A DNA stretch of 64,000 nucleotides from Sycobia sp. Sy_11 (GCA_018907035.1 JACCIC010000274.1:206001-270000); one strand, 5' to 3'. Positions 16,166 to 28,331 are shown, counted from the stretch's first letter. Numbers and translations are program-made. The notes: generated by a model from the sequence alone, not told the origin.

Positions 16166-16175
16166 TGGACAATGT
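16157..16175. repeat. Short perfect hairpin beside the retroelement fossil
   Basis: ACATTGTC and its exact reverse complement GACAATGT are separated by TTG. It lies just inside or after the 3' limit of the recognisable reverse transcriptase homology. Confidence 0.8.
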
Positions 16176-16181
16176 ATTGTT

Positions 16182-16238
16182 CTTCTTCCTGAGTTTGACC
16201 TTTTCCTCTTCCTGAGAAACTTCTTCCTGAGTTTGACC
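16182..16238 (+). repeat. 38-bp direct repeat
   Basis: The 19-mer CTTCTTCCTGAGTTTGACC occurs at 16182 and again at 16220. A partial third copy (CTCTTCCTGAG) lies between them at 16206. Confidence 0.9.
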
Positions 16239-17040
16239 ATTTTTTTTCGACATAATTTTAATTAACTCCATAACTTATTTTTTCATAAAAATAAATTTTG
16301 GCAATATTTAAAACAAATTTCTCTGGTAATTGGTCTCAGGTAATACGAAGCCGTCAGAAATAAGGAAGGAACCTTATTATGTTATTTTAATTCAGAAGTA
16401 ACAGAATCATTGTACATCTTATATTTGACTTTCAAACGCAGAAAAGAAGAAAAATGAGTTTATTGCATTATAAGAAAATACAAATGAAACAAAATTTTAT
16501 GTACTTTGAACATTGGCAGGTTCATTATATTTGTGAAAGAGAATCACTTTTCATATTTTTGATGATAGAAATTTCAATGTTATTTTTCTTGGACAAAATG
16601 GAATAGGGAGTGCTACTAAATACATGATCATTTATGTTTCGTAATTAAATTTTTGAATTTCTTACGCTCGCAGCAGATTATGAAATATCTGGACCAAGAA
16701 TATTTTTAGACACTTGGTTTGATTGATAATGATAACAATATAAGAAATTATTAAGAAAAATCGGTAAGAATAATACTTAAGACCGATGTATACAACGAAT
16801 AAGTTGTTACTTCTAATGAATATTTCTACGATTTGTTTCTATCAATTTTTTGTTTCTCTTAATTTATTTCTTTCAATTGCAATTTTCTTTACGTAAAAAT
16901 AACAAGTGTGCAATGGCATACAATAATACAACAATATGCAAAATAATTATACTTGATTTATGTAATATAGCCTGCTGGAAAATCATTCGGAATGACGCTG
17001 AACGAAGTTCAAATAAATCGGCGCCGACCAAGAATTCGTG
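16239..17040. other. AT-rich unique DNA
   Basis: No gene, repeat or transposon homology is recognised. Confidence 0.45.
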
Positions 17041-17960
17041 CTGAACCCAATAAAACAATCTAATAAAGAAATTTGCATCGCACCGTTTGCCGGAGAGAAG
17101 TTTCGCGCAAATCAGCTCCGTTCGCCAACGGCTCGCCGACAGCACGATAAACGTTTGCCGCGCGTCCCGGGGTCCCCTGCGGCGCTTCGGCGCGATCTCC
17201 GAAAAAGGTTCCCGCGCGAACTTTCGCGGCCCGGCCCTCGAGGGCGCTGGGACGCGCGACAGCGAAATTAGGCCTCACGGCTCTCCCGGCGTGGGGCTCG
17301 CGCGCGTCGGCACTCCTTGACTGGCCGCCGAGAAAAGCGGGAAAGTTTCTATTATTAAGCGTTCCGGCTGTTGTTGTCACTGTTGTTATTATTATTAGTC
17401 CCGGGGGACGGATAAACGTAATCGTGGCGCGCCATTTCTGTATATATGTATATGTGCATACGTATCCGTTTTAAGCCCACGCCGCGCGGTTCGACTAAAA
17501 AGACAGCTCGGATGTACAGAGAAGAAGGAGGATCGCGGGCATGCTCGCCGCCGTTAAAACTTGGGACACAAGTCGGTCTCTGTATATATATATATATCCA
17601 TATACGTCTGCGAATCCGGGAGGGAAGCGAGACACACCCCACCTTCCAAAGAGCAATCCTCCCTACTGTCGTACGTTCTCTCTTTCTTCGACAGGTCTTC
17701 GAGGCCTGCCGTTGCGCTCGAGAACGCTGCATTCCGGATGTGCCCTCCCTCCCCCGCCGCCCCTTTGAACAAGAGCAGATCGTAACCTGCGGTCCGTCCA
17801 TGTTTCTATATGTATCTGGTTTAATGCGCGTGGCGGCTTACGCTGCGACGCGCATATATATATATATATATACACGGTCGTTTACATTGTTGTCCGTCCG
17901 GCAATTGCAACGAGGCAGTCATGGTGCGAGTCCCGTCGAAGAGGAAAAGAGAGCGAAAGA
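17040..17960. other. CpG-rich pocket
   Basis: Strongly GC-rich from 17150 to 17300 with overlapping open frames on both strands, as expected from few TA-containing stops. The multiplicity of open frames argues against any single one being coding. Confidence 0.45.
17852..17871. repeat. Short (TA)n
   Basis: About 10 units inside a CpG-rich pocket. A similar short run lies at 17582-17597. Confidence 0.85.
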
Positions 17961-18239
17961 GGCAGGACTCTATAGATAGACGTTCATTATTTGTAAAACC
18001 TGTGGCATACAAGGATGTAAGAAATTGAATAGAACAAACACGCGTATGAAACTTAAGTATAAATTATAAAACGCAAGGTAACAGCTCTACATGATAGACA
18101 AGTATAATGTCAAAGTATGTAAAAGTGCATGGTAAAAATAGGATGTAAGTCGATGCGAAGGTAATATCGCGAACATTTATAAAGTATAGTTCAGAAAGAA
18201 AAAGTACCTAACATTAAGTACAATAAAATATATTGACGA

Positions 18240-18590
18240 TTGAAATATTACACGGATATTACAGTCAAGAGATCCGCGTACTCATATACCGGTCCATATT
18301 CTCCAGTGAGTCGTCCCTTGAAGAAACGCAACGAGAAGAAGATAAAACTGATTTACGAGATTTATAGCGACGGACGTGCGTCGGTCGATCCGAGGACTGT
18401 GGTGAATCGCTTGGTTCGAGCGCCGATCGCAGCCAATTCTCTGAAGGGTCTCCGTAAACTTCACAGGTTTAGTACTAATCTCGTTCGAACTTTTAAGTTC
18501 AAGTTAAGGCTTTCGTGCGTTGTAGCAGTGACGCGTGTCGGCCGCAAATACGATTCATCGATCGGACGATTTAGCGCGAGTATTGGATGA
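18240..18590 (+). other. 116-codon open frame free of repeats, function unknown
   Basis: It is basic throughout (for example LKKRNEKKIKLIYEIYSDGR) with no recognised domain. It is one of the few frames above 100 codons that does not depend on a microsatellite. The first ATG is simply the first in frame. Chance is the likely explanation. Confidence 0.1.
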
Positions 18591-19312
18591 TTTTCCTTGG
18601 TTTTTCCTAAGGGGTATCGTACACTGAGTTTTCGCTTTGGTCATCCCCGACTCGCGGGTATTGGATATTCTGGGCAAATGCCATTCAGATGCAGTAAGTA
18701 TCGACCATGGCGAAAAGTCGCTCCTCGTCCGCCCGTTCATCTATAATATCAGAGTTTTTCCAACCGAGTACTAATATAGCATTAGCGTTCAAATTTTAAA
18801 TTAATTTATAATTACAATTATCATTGGATTTTGGTTAATCTGTATAATATTAGAATGATAACCTTAAAATCTATACAAAAAGTATACTTTCGTCAGTTTA
18901 TGCAGGAAGTATACATTGTTTTTTTATGTTATTTAACGTCGCTCTATTCATGCTTCCAAATATCGGTGCTAATCGGCGACGGAGGTCTACGATGTGTTTG
19001 TAAACAAAGCACATGTAAATTATTACAGCGATGCATCTGTCAATCGACCGAGACCGGGATTTGAACGAAGTATACATTGTTCACAAAATGCTAAACTTCC
19101 AACGCTGATAATAGCGTCAATATTTGAAAAAACCAGTATAGAGAAACGTTAAATAATATTAAAAAAAAAAATTGCCTATTAGATGTAAAATTAACAATAT
19201 GATATAAATTAACAATCAACTTGAGTAAATGAACGATATTCGAAGGAGTTGTCCTTCATCGATGCGGTTTCAAAAACGTGTTCACTTACAACGAAGACAA
19301 AAGAAATGTGAA

Positions 19313-19340
19313 TGAACATAAAATGAACATAAAAACATAA
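19313..19340 (+). repeat. Short tandem duplication
   Basis: AATGAACATAA is directly repeated, followed by related AACAT words. Confidence 0.6.
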
Positions 19341-19560
19341 TCGAACATGAAACTCATAAACAAAAATGTCGTTACAGAGGGCCAAGTTATTATTCCGAAG
19401 AAATCGAAATATAGGTAATTGGTATTTAAATGTCCGATGCTTTGGTTAGGTCAGTTCTATGCCAGAGTGAATCATTGTGGCTTCGGGATAGCGGCGCTGT
19501 TTCTATGGGTTTAAAGCTTATATTTACGTCCATTTCCGTTGCTTCTGCTGACTGAAGGGA

Positions 19561-19670
19561 AGAAAGAGATAGATATAGATAGATGTGGGAGATAGAGAGA
19601 GAGAGAGAGAGAGAGGGGGGGGAGAGAGAGAAAAAGAGAGAGAGAGTCTATGAGAGAAAGAGCAAGAGAC
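19561..19670 (+). repeat. Purine-rich GA, GATA and G-run tract
   Basis: About 110 bp that is largely purine: AGATAGAT, then GA repeats broken by GGGGGGGG at 19615-19622. Confidence 0.9.
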
Positions 19671-20340
19671 AAAATCGCACGCGCCCGCGTACAATCAACT
19701 ACATCTGCACGGAAACACGTCGCCGCGCGATTCGCCGGTACTAGATATCGCCGCGGTCCCGACGCGGCAGGAAAATGACAATGTCGCCGCGGGTGGTCGA
19801 AGCCGGAGAAAGATGAGCTCGCGCTGTATGGCGACGCGGGGACCGCGTTCGCAAGTCGCGCGCGGCCTTTGGATAATTCGCGAAATTCTCGCGCCCCTGC
19901 GCTCCACGCGTCGCGTCGGCGTGAGCGTTGAGGGTAAAATTCCGTTGTTTCAAAAAGAAACGCCGGCCTTTTATCGGATAATCGCCCCGGCCACCGGGAC
20001 GCGAATTCACAACGGTTTTATTTCTATATTAACGCGGCGAGAGTCGCCGTCGTCGCTGTGGGCGCGCGGTCGCGAGAGGTCTGAACCCTCCCCCCCCTCC
20101 CTCCGCCACCCAGCGAGTTACATCGCGATGGTGATTTTCTAATTTTGTATGTTGCTTGAGGCGATAGTCCGCCGTGAGCCGAAAAAACCGTGGGGCGGGG
20201 GGGGGGGTTGATCAAAGAGCAGCGCGGTGACGCGAATTCGGTAGCGGCGACGTTTTCGCGGAAACGCGTCGGACGAGATCTGTTCGTCGGGGCTATCGTT
20301 CGCGGCCGATGGGAGGAGAGAGGGGGAGGGAGATTAAATA
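19671..20340. other. CpG-rich pocket
   Basis: Dense CGCG words, with a G run at 20195-20208 preceded by GGGGC, a possible G-quadruplex. TTTTATCGGATAATCG at 19969 resembles homeodomain or GATA-type target words. Confidence 0.4.
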
Positions 20341-20501
20341 TTGATTATATTATTGAAGTATCATTGATCATACTCCTACCTCTTACGAGCTTTATAATAA
20401 AACGAGGCGATTCGTCGAACTGTCGGAATAACAAAAAAAAAAAAAAGGAACAAAGAACAATCGAATTTCATTGACGCCCATCCAGTAGCGATCGCGATTG
20501 A

Positions 20502-20651
20502 GCCATCGATCGCTCACTCGTGTTAACCGGCGCAGAGACCGTTACCGCCAACACCGATATAATCCGCGCGCAAGGTCGCCAGCGCGGGAGGGAGGAAGGA
20601 GGGAGGGGAGGAGAGCAGCTCCAGGAGGCTGTGCGCCAAGCTGGTGCCCAG
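20502..20651 (+). other. Open frame ending at a splice-donor-like CAG/GTGAAC
   Basis: Fifty codons are open from just after a TGA at 20499 to CAG at 20651, which is followed directly by GTGAAC, an acceptable 5' splice site. The last residues read GGEQLQEAVRQAGAQ, an amphipathic-looking sequence. No clear acceptor lies upstream and the middle is GGA-rich low complexity. It is on the strand opposite to the inferred long-intron gene, and no homologue is recognised. Confidence 0.1.
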
Positions 20652-20736
20652 GTGAACGAGACGGGTTAGCTTCGTTTCCGCCCTCGGTGGAGCAGTTCTT
20701 GCATAACGAGCTGGGTATAGGCGTGCTTGTAAAAAG

Positions 20737-20739
<3 letters not shown>

Positions 20740-20790
<51 letters not shown>
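20740..20790. repeat. (TA)n microsatellite
   Basis: About 25 units. Confidence 0.95.
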
Positions 20791-20793
<3 letters not shown>

Positions 20794-21366
20794 TAATGAA
20801 ACGAGTTTTCTGTTAAATTTATAGATATTTGTGGGTTTTTGTCTGTTCCTTTCACTGTTATCTTAATGGTAGATTAATAAACGATCCAGATTAGATTTGT
20901 CGCGCACCCCATCTCAACGGCACTCCAAACTAGACAGGCTGAAATGTTGCTGAAAGGCAATTTCCATTCGGCTTTTTTTTTTTTAAGGAATGAGATTCTA
21001 ACAGAAGGATAGATAGGGCAACGAGACCCATATACTCGATTTTTTTTCAACAAGTCCGGTAAAGTTTTACGTTGTCGCATTATCATGGAATGATACTTTA
21101 TGGCATCGAGAGTAGTATTGAAATTTTTACGTTGAACGTAGGTTCACGGAGGAGAGAGTGGGGATTATTATAAAATTTTATCAAAATTTATAATCAATCT
21201 ATATTAGGCCAATTGTAATCGCGTTAAGTAGAATGGCAACAAGTTTTTAACGTGTATAAATTTAGCGGAAGCTTCATTGAGAATAATTAAAAAATTATCT
21301 ATAGTATATTCTTGAATGTTATTCCTGGGTCCGATTCGATACGAAAAAACGCATTTTTCATAAAAA

Positions 21367-21369
21367 ATA

Positions 21370-21421
<52 letters not shown>
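21367..21421. repeat. (TA)n microsatellite
   Basis: About 27 units, one ATG interruption near the left end. Confidence 0.95.
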
Positions 21422-21423
<2 letters not shown>

Positions 21424-21594
21424 CTCTCATTAATTTAAGTATAGAGAAGTACGAATATTGAAATAAAAATGTACGAGATTCTCGGAATCGAAGAGCGTCG
21501 GGTATGAAAAGTTGTCAGTGTACAGGCGCGACAAACAGTAGTCACGGTTGGCTCGGATGGGACTGAATCGAACACCCGCCTTGTCCTTCCCAGA

Positions 21595-21598
<4 letters not shown>

Positions 21599-21649
<51 letters not shown>
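21599..21649. repeat. (TA)n microsatellite
   Basis: About 25 units, only 180 bp from the previous tract. Confidence 0.95.
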
Positions 21650-21653
<4 letters not shown>

Positions 21654-21672
21654 TTACAATTCTTAAAAAACA

Positions 21673-21703
21673 GATCTCTTCTCCAAAGCTTTATTAAGGA
21701 TAT
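21673..21703 (+). repeat. Short dispersed repeat, copy A
   Basis: GATCTCTTCTCC followed by CTTTATTAAG. A second copy with a small gap difference lies at 22616, so this may be a remnant of a duplicated or mobile sequence. Confidence 0.55.
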
Positions 21704-22615
21704 TGTACTTCAACAAGTAAAATATTACTTGATGTGCAGAAAGTAAAAAACTATAATTCTTCAGTAAAAATAATTCAGCATTATACTTGCTGAAGTGTAG
21801 TTAGTAAAAAATTGTAATTCCCGTGGGCACGTGAATTGATTTATTGAATTTTTATTAAATGTAGTAGGTGGAATGTTCAAATAAAGATACACGAAATAAT
21901 CTTTTAACATGAACTTTATTTCAAACGAGGATAGAAAAGACGTCTGTTCAAACGAAAGCACAACGCAAAACTCAACTGCAGTACTCGAAATTGAAAACTC
22001 TGCAAGCCCTTGCGAGAAACTTAAAACCTATAAAAACACATCAGGCATCTAGGCAATAAACTCATAAATCATTTGCCGTGCAGGGCAGCAAAGACGCAGA
22101 TCGTAATAAGACCCAGCGGACACATCTGCTCACAGTCCATTCACGATACCGTCCGATATTTAGTTTCAAGTATTTTTTGCTTTATTATTTATAGAAGGCT
22201 AAAATAATCTAACATGATTAAACAAAAGCCTGGAGGTGCACAAAAAACTATTACCATCGTGGTTCGAAACGGTTGCATCATCTGTATTTCGAGATAATAA
22301 CTTATATTTAATATATAGATGTATATAGAGATCTGTATATTTCTATTTAGACAATTAGCAACACTAGCAATACTGCACACACTGGCGACAATAGAAACTT
22401 GCCTCGTCGAGTCAGCGTGGCGTACGGGCCAAGTATACCGGTGTAGAGCCAGTATGCAGAAAAGGGTGTATCTATTCGGTGGGCAAAAAAAATTTATGAT
22501 GTGACTGTATAAAATAATCCGGAGATTCCGAGCTCTGATCTTGCCTGCATTGGGTAGATTTCTGATGATGAGAGAAAATTAAAAAAAAAAAAAAACAAAA
22601 AGATTTTGAAGTCTC

Positions 22616-22643
22616 GATCTCTTCTCCGACTTTATTAAGAATA
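22616..22643 (+). repeat. Short dispersed repeat, copy B
   Basis: It shares GATCTCTTCTCC and CTTTATTAAG with 21673-21703 in the same orientation. It is followed by A-rich DNA. Confidence 0.55.
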
Positions 22644-22959
22644 AAAGAAAAAAAATACATATTATATGTAAACAGAAGGGAAAGACCGGTACGTTATATT
22701 AATATATAATTTATATGTGCTTGAAAACATTTTTAAATATCATTATAATGATATTAATTATAAATATATTATAATACATTTAAGGACAGTGTCGCTTAAA
22801 CAAAAAAGACATAAATATGAAAGGAACAAAGGAACAACAGAAAAATCATAGTCCGTAATGATGGTATTGCTAAAGTTTCGTCACCTAAAGCATTTAATTC
22901 AAGAGGTAACATTAATTCTAAGCAATTTTTACTATTTTTTAAAAATTTTACTACTTGTT

Positions 22960-22982
22960 AAAAAAAAAAAAAAAAAAAAAAA
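22960..22982 (+). repeat. Poly(A) run
   Basis: 23 consecutive A. No retroelement body was recognised upstream. Confidence 0.95.
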
Positions 22983-23450
22983 CTGCTCCATTCAAACCTT
23001 GCATTTGAATGCACAGGCGGAGAATGTTTTCTTTGTCGACAATTGAATGTCTTGGCCAACAGGAACTAGCCCGATTCTGACGTTAATAAGAACGAAAAGT
23101 CACTCTCACGGAGCGACTTCCCGTTCCCAAATTTTTCAGAAGCGCAGGCGTTAAAACTCGTAATTGAGTCCTCGGAACCAGAAAACAAAAAAGTCAAATG
23201 AGCGATCGATCATAGTGACTTTTTTTAAACTGGCGGCAGCAGCAGCATTATTAAGATATCTTTGTTCTGATTGTGCATTATATACGGAATCCAAGGCGTC
23301 AAGATTAATCTTGCTCGCGCGATACAAACTGCATACAAGCACACATAAGTTTCGAAAGGTGCCTGTTTACTCGCGCAATGAGCGGCCGAAAAATGAGGAG
23401 GGTGAGGGGAAATGCCGTGGCAATTGTGTAACGATAAATTACCAGGCCAG

Positions 23451-23455
<5 letters not shown>

Positions 23456-23500
<45 letters not shown>
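23456..23500. repeat. (TA)n microsatellite
   Basis: About 22 units. Confidence 0.95.
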
Positions 23501-23503
<3 letters not shown>

Positions 23504-23760
23504 CAGAAAACACTTAAAGGGGCGTGAGTCATGCATATACTAGCGGACTCCTTATATACGTATATATAAACATACTTTCGCACGTACGTATATATTTATA
23601 CACAAACACTCATTATCGTGCATTCTGCGCGCGTTAATTGATCGGTTCGCGCTACTTTTGTTCCCAATCTATGCCTTATCCGCGAGATAGCCGTCGCTGG
23701 TTATAAAGTCGCGGGCAAATAGAGCCGTGCGTATTTATTATCGATATTACAAAGATCGCT

Positions 23761-23772
23761 GTATATATATAC

Positions 23773-23840
<68 letters not shown>
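23761..23840 (+). repeat. (TA)n(TG)n compound repeat
   Basis: Interrupted TA units to about 23785, then about 27 GT units. Confidence 0.96.
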
Positions 23841-23842
<2 letters not shown>

Positions 23843-23952
23843 TGTACACAATCAATCGCCCCATATCCTCGCGCGATTCTATTAGTTTATATGTATAATC
23901 GAGCAATTAAACACGTGGTTATACGCGACGTCCTATTGCGGGCAACATACGG

Positions 23953-23988
<36 letters not shown>
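23953..23988. repeat. (TA)n microsatellite
   Basis: About 18 units. Confidence 0.95.
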
Positions 23989-23991
<3 letters not shown>

Positions 23992-24229
23992 TATTTATTT
24001 ATTTATATATACCACACTGTAGCCGACGTCCATTTTTAAACGACGTCACACTCGCGCACGATCAGTAAATCCTGCACACATACAATATATAATGGCAATT
24101 GAAAAGCTCGCCCCGACACACTTTGTGCTCGCCCCGGCATCCCGCCGGTTTACATAAACGCAATCGTCAACCCTGACCCCCGCGGCGGCGGCGGCTGCAA
24201 CTCGCGGTATATCCACGCCCTCCTCGTGC

Positions 24230-24235
<6 letters not shown>

Positions 24236-24275
<40 letters not shown>
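24236..24275. repeat. (TA)n microsatellite
   Basis: About 20 units, right after a CpG-rich stretch with GCGGCGGCGGCGG at 24182. Confidence 0.95.
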
Positions 24276-24277
<2 letters not shown>

Positions 24278-25603
24278 ATTTGCAATAATTGCGAAAAGCG
24301 CCGCGCCGCGCGGACAGACTTTATTGCGGCCCATTGGTCGTAATCACGGCGGCTGGCACGATCCCGGCCGATCTGCGAGGGTAAACTGGCATTAATACCA
24401 TCAAACAAGTCTTTACAGTCGGCTTTCTTTCATTTCTTTTATTTTGTCAATTCCGCCGGTCCCGGGTGTACTTTATTCGTTTACGCGTACATAAGATTAT
24501 GGTGTCTTATATAAGCTTGACTTCTCGCCGCGTTGGGCGGGGGATAATGATATAAAGGAAAATACGAAAGTGTCGAACGTACAGATTGTACGATGACGTA
24601 CTAATGGGGCATTATGAGCGTTAATCATGCGTTTTCAATTAATTTGTTACCGTTGCGTAAGTCATGCGAAATCCCGTATTTAGTTTTCAAATCAGTTTCG
24701 TTTCATGACGTAAAGAGATCATTTTGCCTTATGTAAAAATGTTCGGATAAGCTTAAGTATGAACAATGATAAATGAACAATGAAAATAAAGAACGTGTTT
24801 TTTATCATAATTCAGCACTCGAATGAAACTATTGCGGTTGCATTTAGTCGAAGAATGTGTAAACGTAAATTCTTATACAAAGACATACTTTTGTTCACAA
24901 ATTATTTCGATCAAAATTATTCATCAATACGTTTTCTCCAGAAAATAGATTGAATTTGGACATTACATTAAGCGCAATTAAGTAATACGCACTGACATAT
25001 AAGCCCCTTTCTCGTTCAACTAGTTATCAACATTAAGAAAGAGTATTCACCAAAATTATTAAAAACGCTCTAATATCCATAAAAACTTTTCAAAGTCATC
25101 ATTTCAAAGTCTACGCAATTTTCACTTACGATAATTCTTTACGAAAAGAAATCTAATTTGTGCTAATTTTTTAATGATGTAAGTCAGGTGCAATTTTAAA
25201 ATATTTTCATTGAAGCGGCTGACAGAACAACCGGCTAAAAACTTTAGTCGTTCTAATGATTACTTAGAAATTCTTTGAGACCCAATGCTTTTCACTCGAT
25301 CGGTGCAAATTTTTCGTCGAGAGCCCCTCGAAATTAAATTACAACCGTTAGACAAGCAGTTCCAGTGACATACGGCTTACGTTACAGGCCCTGATAAACA
25401 TTTACAATATTTATATTTAACAGTTTATTTTTCGAATAAACAAACACCCGAACGTATTTTTAGCTGTGTAATTAGCATATCGCGTACGCCGAAACGGCCT
25501 GTCGGGCAAAAATGAGAAAATCAAAAATGTACGCGAGGAACGAAATTTGCGAGACCAATCCGATTTAATAGCATTTTGCCGCCTAATTGTATACATACAT
25601 ATA

Positions 25604-25606
<3 letters not shown>
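24276..25606. other. Unique DNA, CpG-rich at 24290-24480 then AT-rich
   Basis: CGCCGCGCCGCGCGG at 24299 marks the CpG-rich part. No gene is seen. Confidence 0.45.

Positions 25607-25649
<43 letters not shown>
25607..25649. repeat. (TA)n microsatellite
   Basis: About 21 units. Confidence 0.95.
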
Positions 25650-25651
<2 letters not shown>

Positions 25652-25808
25652 AACCCTCATCTGTTCACTCGCTCGCAGCGCCTGTATTATAATTTCAGTA
25701 GAATCCGGCTGTGAAAACGGCGACGGCGACCGACGACGCGACATTCGTCACGGGATTTTTCGCTCGTTCCCGCAAGTTTACACGACCCATTACACTCTGT
25801 TTTCGGGT

Positions 25809-25810
<2 letters not shown>

Positions 25811-25846
<36 letters not shown>

Positions 25847-25848
25847 TT
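25811..25848 (+). repeat. (ATT)n microsatellite
   Basis: About 12 ATT units, ending in a short T run. Confidence 0.95.
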
Positions 25849-25900
25849 TCTTTTATTAACTGGCGGCACCGCACCGCGCGCTCCAATAAACTTGCTGTAC

Positions 25901-25906
<6 letters not shown>

Positions 25907-25961
<55 letters not shown>
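25907..25961. repeat. (TA)n microsatellite
   Basis: About 27 units. Confidence 0.95.
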
Positions 25962-25963
<2 letters not shown>

Positions 25964-25999
25964 TAATGTAATCAAGTATAGCTTAACCACTGAAACCGC

Positions 26000-26001
<2 letters not shown>

Positions 26002-26030
<29 letters not shown>
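26002..26030. repeat. (TA)n microsatellite
   Basis: About 14 units, 40 bp from the previous tract. Confidence 0.93.
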
Positions 26031-26034
<4 letters not shown>

Positions 26035-27271
26035 CAGGTACAAAAAGTAAAAAAAGTGCCAGGCCCGCAAGAGAGCGACCTCGCGCCTATTTTTGTTTTT
26101 TTTTGTCCATACACGACGGATTAAATTAAGCGTATAATTATCCATTAGGCTCTAAACGAGTATTCGACGAGGGTTGGAGGGAGCGAAGATTATGGGAAAA
26201 AGGAAGGTCTGAAGATTTCATTTGTACAGTATATCGTATAAACGATATCGTATTCTTTTACTGTTTGTATTTTTGGGTACGATTTATACACTGTTAATTA
26301 ATTTTATTTTTCACTTCAGAAATTTGGTACAGAACGTTAACAATTAAGGAGACTTTTTTGTTTACCATAATGTATACAAAACGGATCTAAATCGATGCAA
26401 TTTTTTTCAATCCGATTTAGCGCAAGTACCTTTTGTTAAATATTTGGTAATTATATAGTGTGATGTATTGTCCTCAATTCGGTGATTGTACTTACGAAGA
26501 TTTTGATTTGAAATTTAAACATACATTTGGGAATTGATTTAGCTTAGATGAAAAATTCCCTTTCAGAGAATACAGCTCGATAGATTGGATGGAAGACTGC
26601 TGATTGTAATTCATGCTTTTTCTAAATATAGAAGAAAAATGCAAATTATTTGAATAGTTTTTCTTTTCAAAAAAAAAAAAAAAACAGTTTTTTTATTAAA
26701 ATAATGTAGAAATGCTATTTATAATATTCTAATTTTCAGTGTTACTATTACTGCGGATACTGATGAAAAATAAAAACGAACACTATTTCTATAGAAATAT
26801 TATCGTAAAGTTGGTTAAAATTACTTTAAGGCGAGTCTTTTCCCGTTCCGTTTCGCAAGAAAGGCGCGCGTTATAATGAAGCGGAAAACAACAAAAAACA
26901 AAAACTTTAAAAAATTAAAACGAGTTTAACAAATGCCTAACTAACCTAGACAAATCGTATAAAATGCAAAGAGTCATGCGTAAAGCTCAGGCGATTAAAT
27001 TTTCTCTTTTCACATTCCTTGCGCAACAAATCATTTTGATTAACCTTTCATTTCCTCTCCGACTACTGCTGCGGATATATATATACATACACACATTGTC
27101 AAATTTTCCAACGAACGTTCGCTCGGACTCCCGAGGTCCAATCGAAAATTGCGCCATTCGACAATGCATTTGCCATCCGCCTCTCGAACCGCGTACTCTG
27201 TTTTTCACCGTCTACCCATCGCAGTTCCATCGGCGAATATTCCTCGATTGTCTCCCACGCACAGCACACAC

Positions 27272-27274
<3 letters not shown>
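26031..27274. other. AT-rich unique DNA
   Basis: An A run lies at 26669-26684. No element or gene is recognised. Confidence 0.45.

Positions 27275-27320
<46 letters not shown>
27275..27320. repeat. (TA)n microsatellite
   Basis: About 23 units. Open frames of up to 215 codons across it (26964-27611) are artefacts of the repeat. Confidence 0.95.
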
Positions 27321-27323
<3 letters not shown>

Positions 27324-27657
27324 ATGGTTTTACCTCTGGGAAATACAAGCACGCGCGTAGTACTCACCCCCTTCTCATTCATCCCCCGCCTCCTGTCCTA
27401 TGGGCCGGGCTCCGTTTTTATTCAGCCTCCCTCCACGCGACGGCGCGCCGAACCGTCCGCGGTCGATTTCACGCGACGTCGGCTCATAAATTATTCCGGG
27501 CGAGTGGGGGGAGGGGGGGGGGATAGCCAGCGCCCCGCGTCGCATCGCCACGGGGGTGGTAGTGTGGCACGGTATATTAATTCATTCCGCGCGAACCGAC
27601 GTCGCTTTTAATTTGCTGGATCTCCATTGTGTATATGCGCGTACAGATGTGCGAGCG

Positions 27658-27677
27658 TGTGTGTGTGTGTGTGTATG
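27658..27677 (+). repeat. Short (GT)n
   Basis: About eight GT units. Confidence 0.85.
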
Positions 27678-28331
27678 TACACGCGCAAATTCGAATTTCA
27701 TCTCGGTTCCAGTTCGACCCATACCACCGCGCTTTTCAACGATAATTTTCAACAAGGCTCGAACTACCGGTATAAACAGAGTGCAAGGTAACGATAATAC
27801 TCAACGATTTTTCCAGAATCGCATTATTCGAGACATGGTCGTACAAATGTTTCAGGATTTCATCGAAGCAAAATTCATGGCCAACTTTGATCTTAAAATA
27901 AAAAAAAAAAATTTAGATTTCGTCATCTTAGATTCAGAAAGAGCGTAAAAGTTCGGCTCTTACACGATCTAACATACGTGCAGTCCGTTCGATCTCTTGG
28001 GACTTACTTTTTATATCCATCGTGTCAATATTCGACCTTCTACCGATCTTGGAAATGAATAAAATTTTTACAACATATGCTCAAACATTATCTGAAATGA
28101 ACATTGCCCGTGCGAGATCATTTTGGTGTCGGCGAAGAAGATGCGTCCGATTGACCTTCTCATAAACGTAGAAGATCCGAACGATCATTGCGCGTGCGAT
28201 ATGCAAACTCGACCGAGAAACATTCGCTTCTTATGAATCCAAGATCAACAATTGGGTTCCTCCAGAATTAAGAAAGAAGCGGCTGATCCGCAAACGACGT
28301 TTCTTTCACCAAATCCCCCGAGTGTTCTGCC

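Larger units (their letters stand above)
17960..19560. other. Mixed unique DNA
   Basis: Apart from the basic frame at 18240 and a short duplication at 19313, nothing is recognised. Confidence 0.4.
20791..23455. other. AT-rich DNA with two TA tracts and a dispersed repeat pair
   Basis: Short direct similarity AGTAAAAAACTATAATTC / AGTAAAAAATTGTAATTC is also seen at about 21743 and 21801. No gene is seen. Confidence 0.4.

Noticed and set aside
16320..16345. TCAG/GTAATA on the plus strand, possible recursive splice site
   Set aside because: The pyrimidine tract is short and interrupted and the donor half is weak.
17040..17400. CpG-rich open frames on both strands as genes
   Set aside because: Several frames are open at once, as expected when stop codons are rare in GC-rich DNA, and none shows a domain.
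19040..19066. GGGATTTGAACG, like a minus-strand tRNA T arm
   Set aside because: The putative T stem does not pair and no cloverleaf can be drawn.
21557..21580. GAATCGAACACCC, like a minus-strand tRNA T arm
   Set aside because: Stem pairing fails and no other tRNA part was found.
22960..22982. Poly(A) run as the tail of a retrotransposon
   Set aside because: No reverse transcriptase homology or target-site duplication was seen around it.
26589..26610. TGGAAGACTGCTGATT, similar to miR-7
   Set aside because: Only the seed and scattered bases agree, with no complementary arm nearby.
26964..27611. 215-codon plus-strand open frame
   Set aside because: It passes through the (TA)n tract, which reads as Tyr-Ile repeats without stops, and shows no domain on either side.
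28114..28125. GAGATCATTTTG, identical to part of the bantam microRNA
   Set aside because: The match stops after 12 nt, a near match also occurs at 24714, and no hairpin arm was found.
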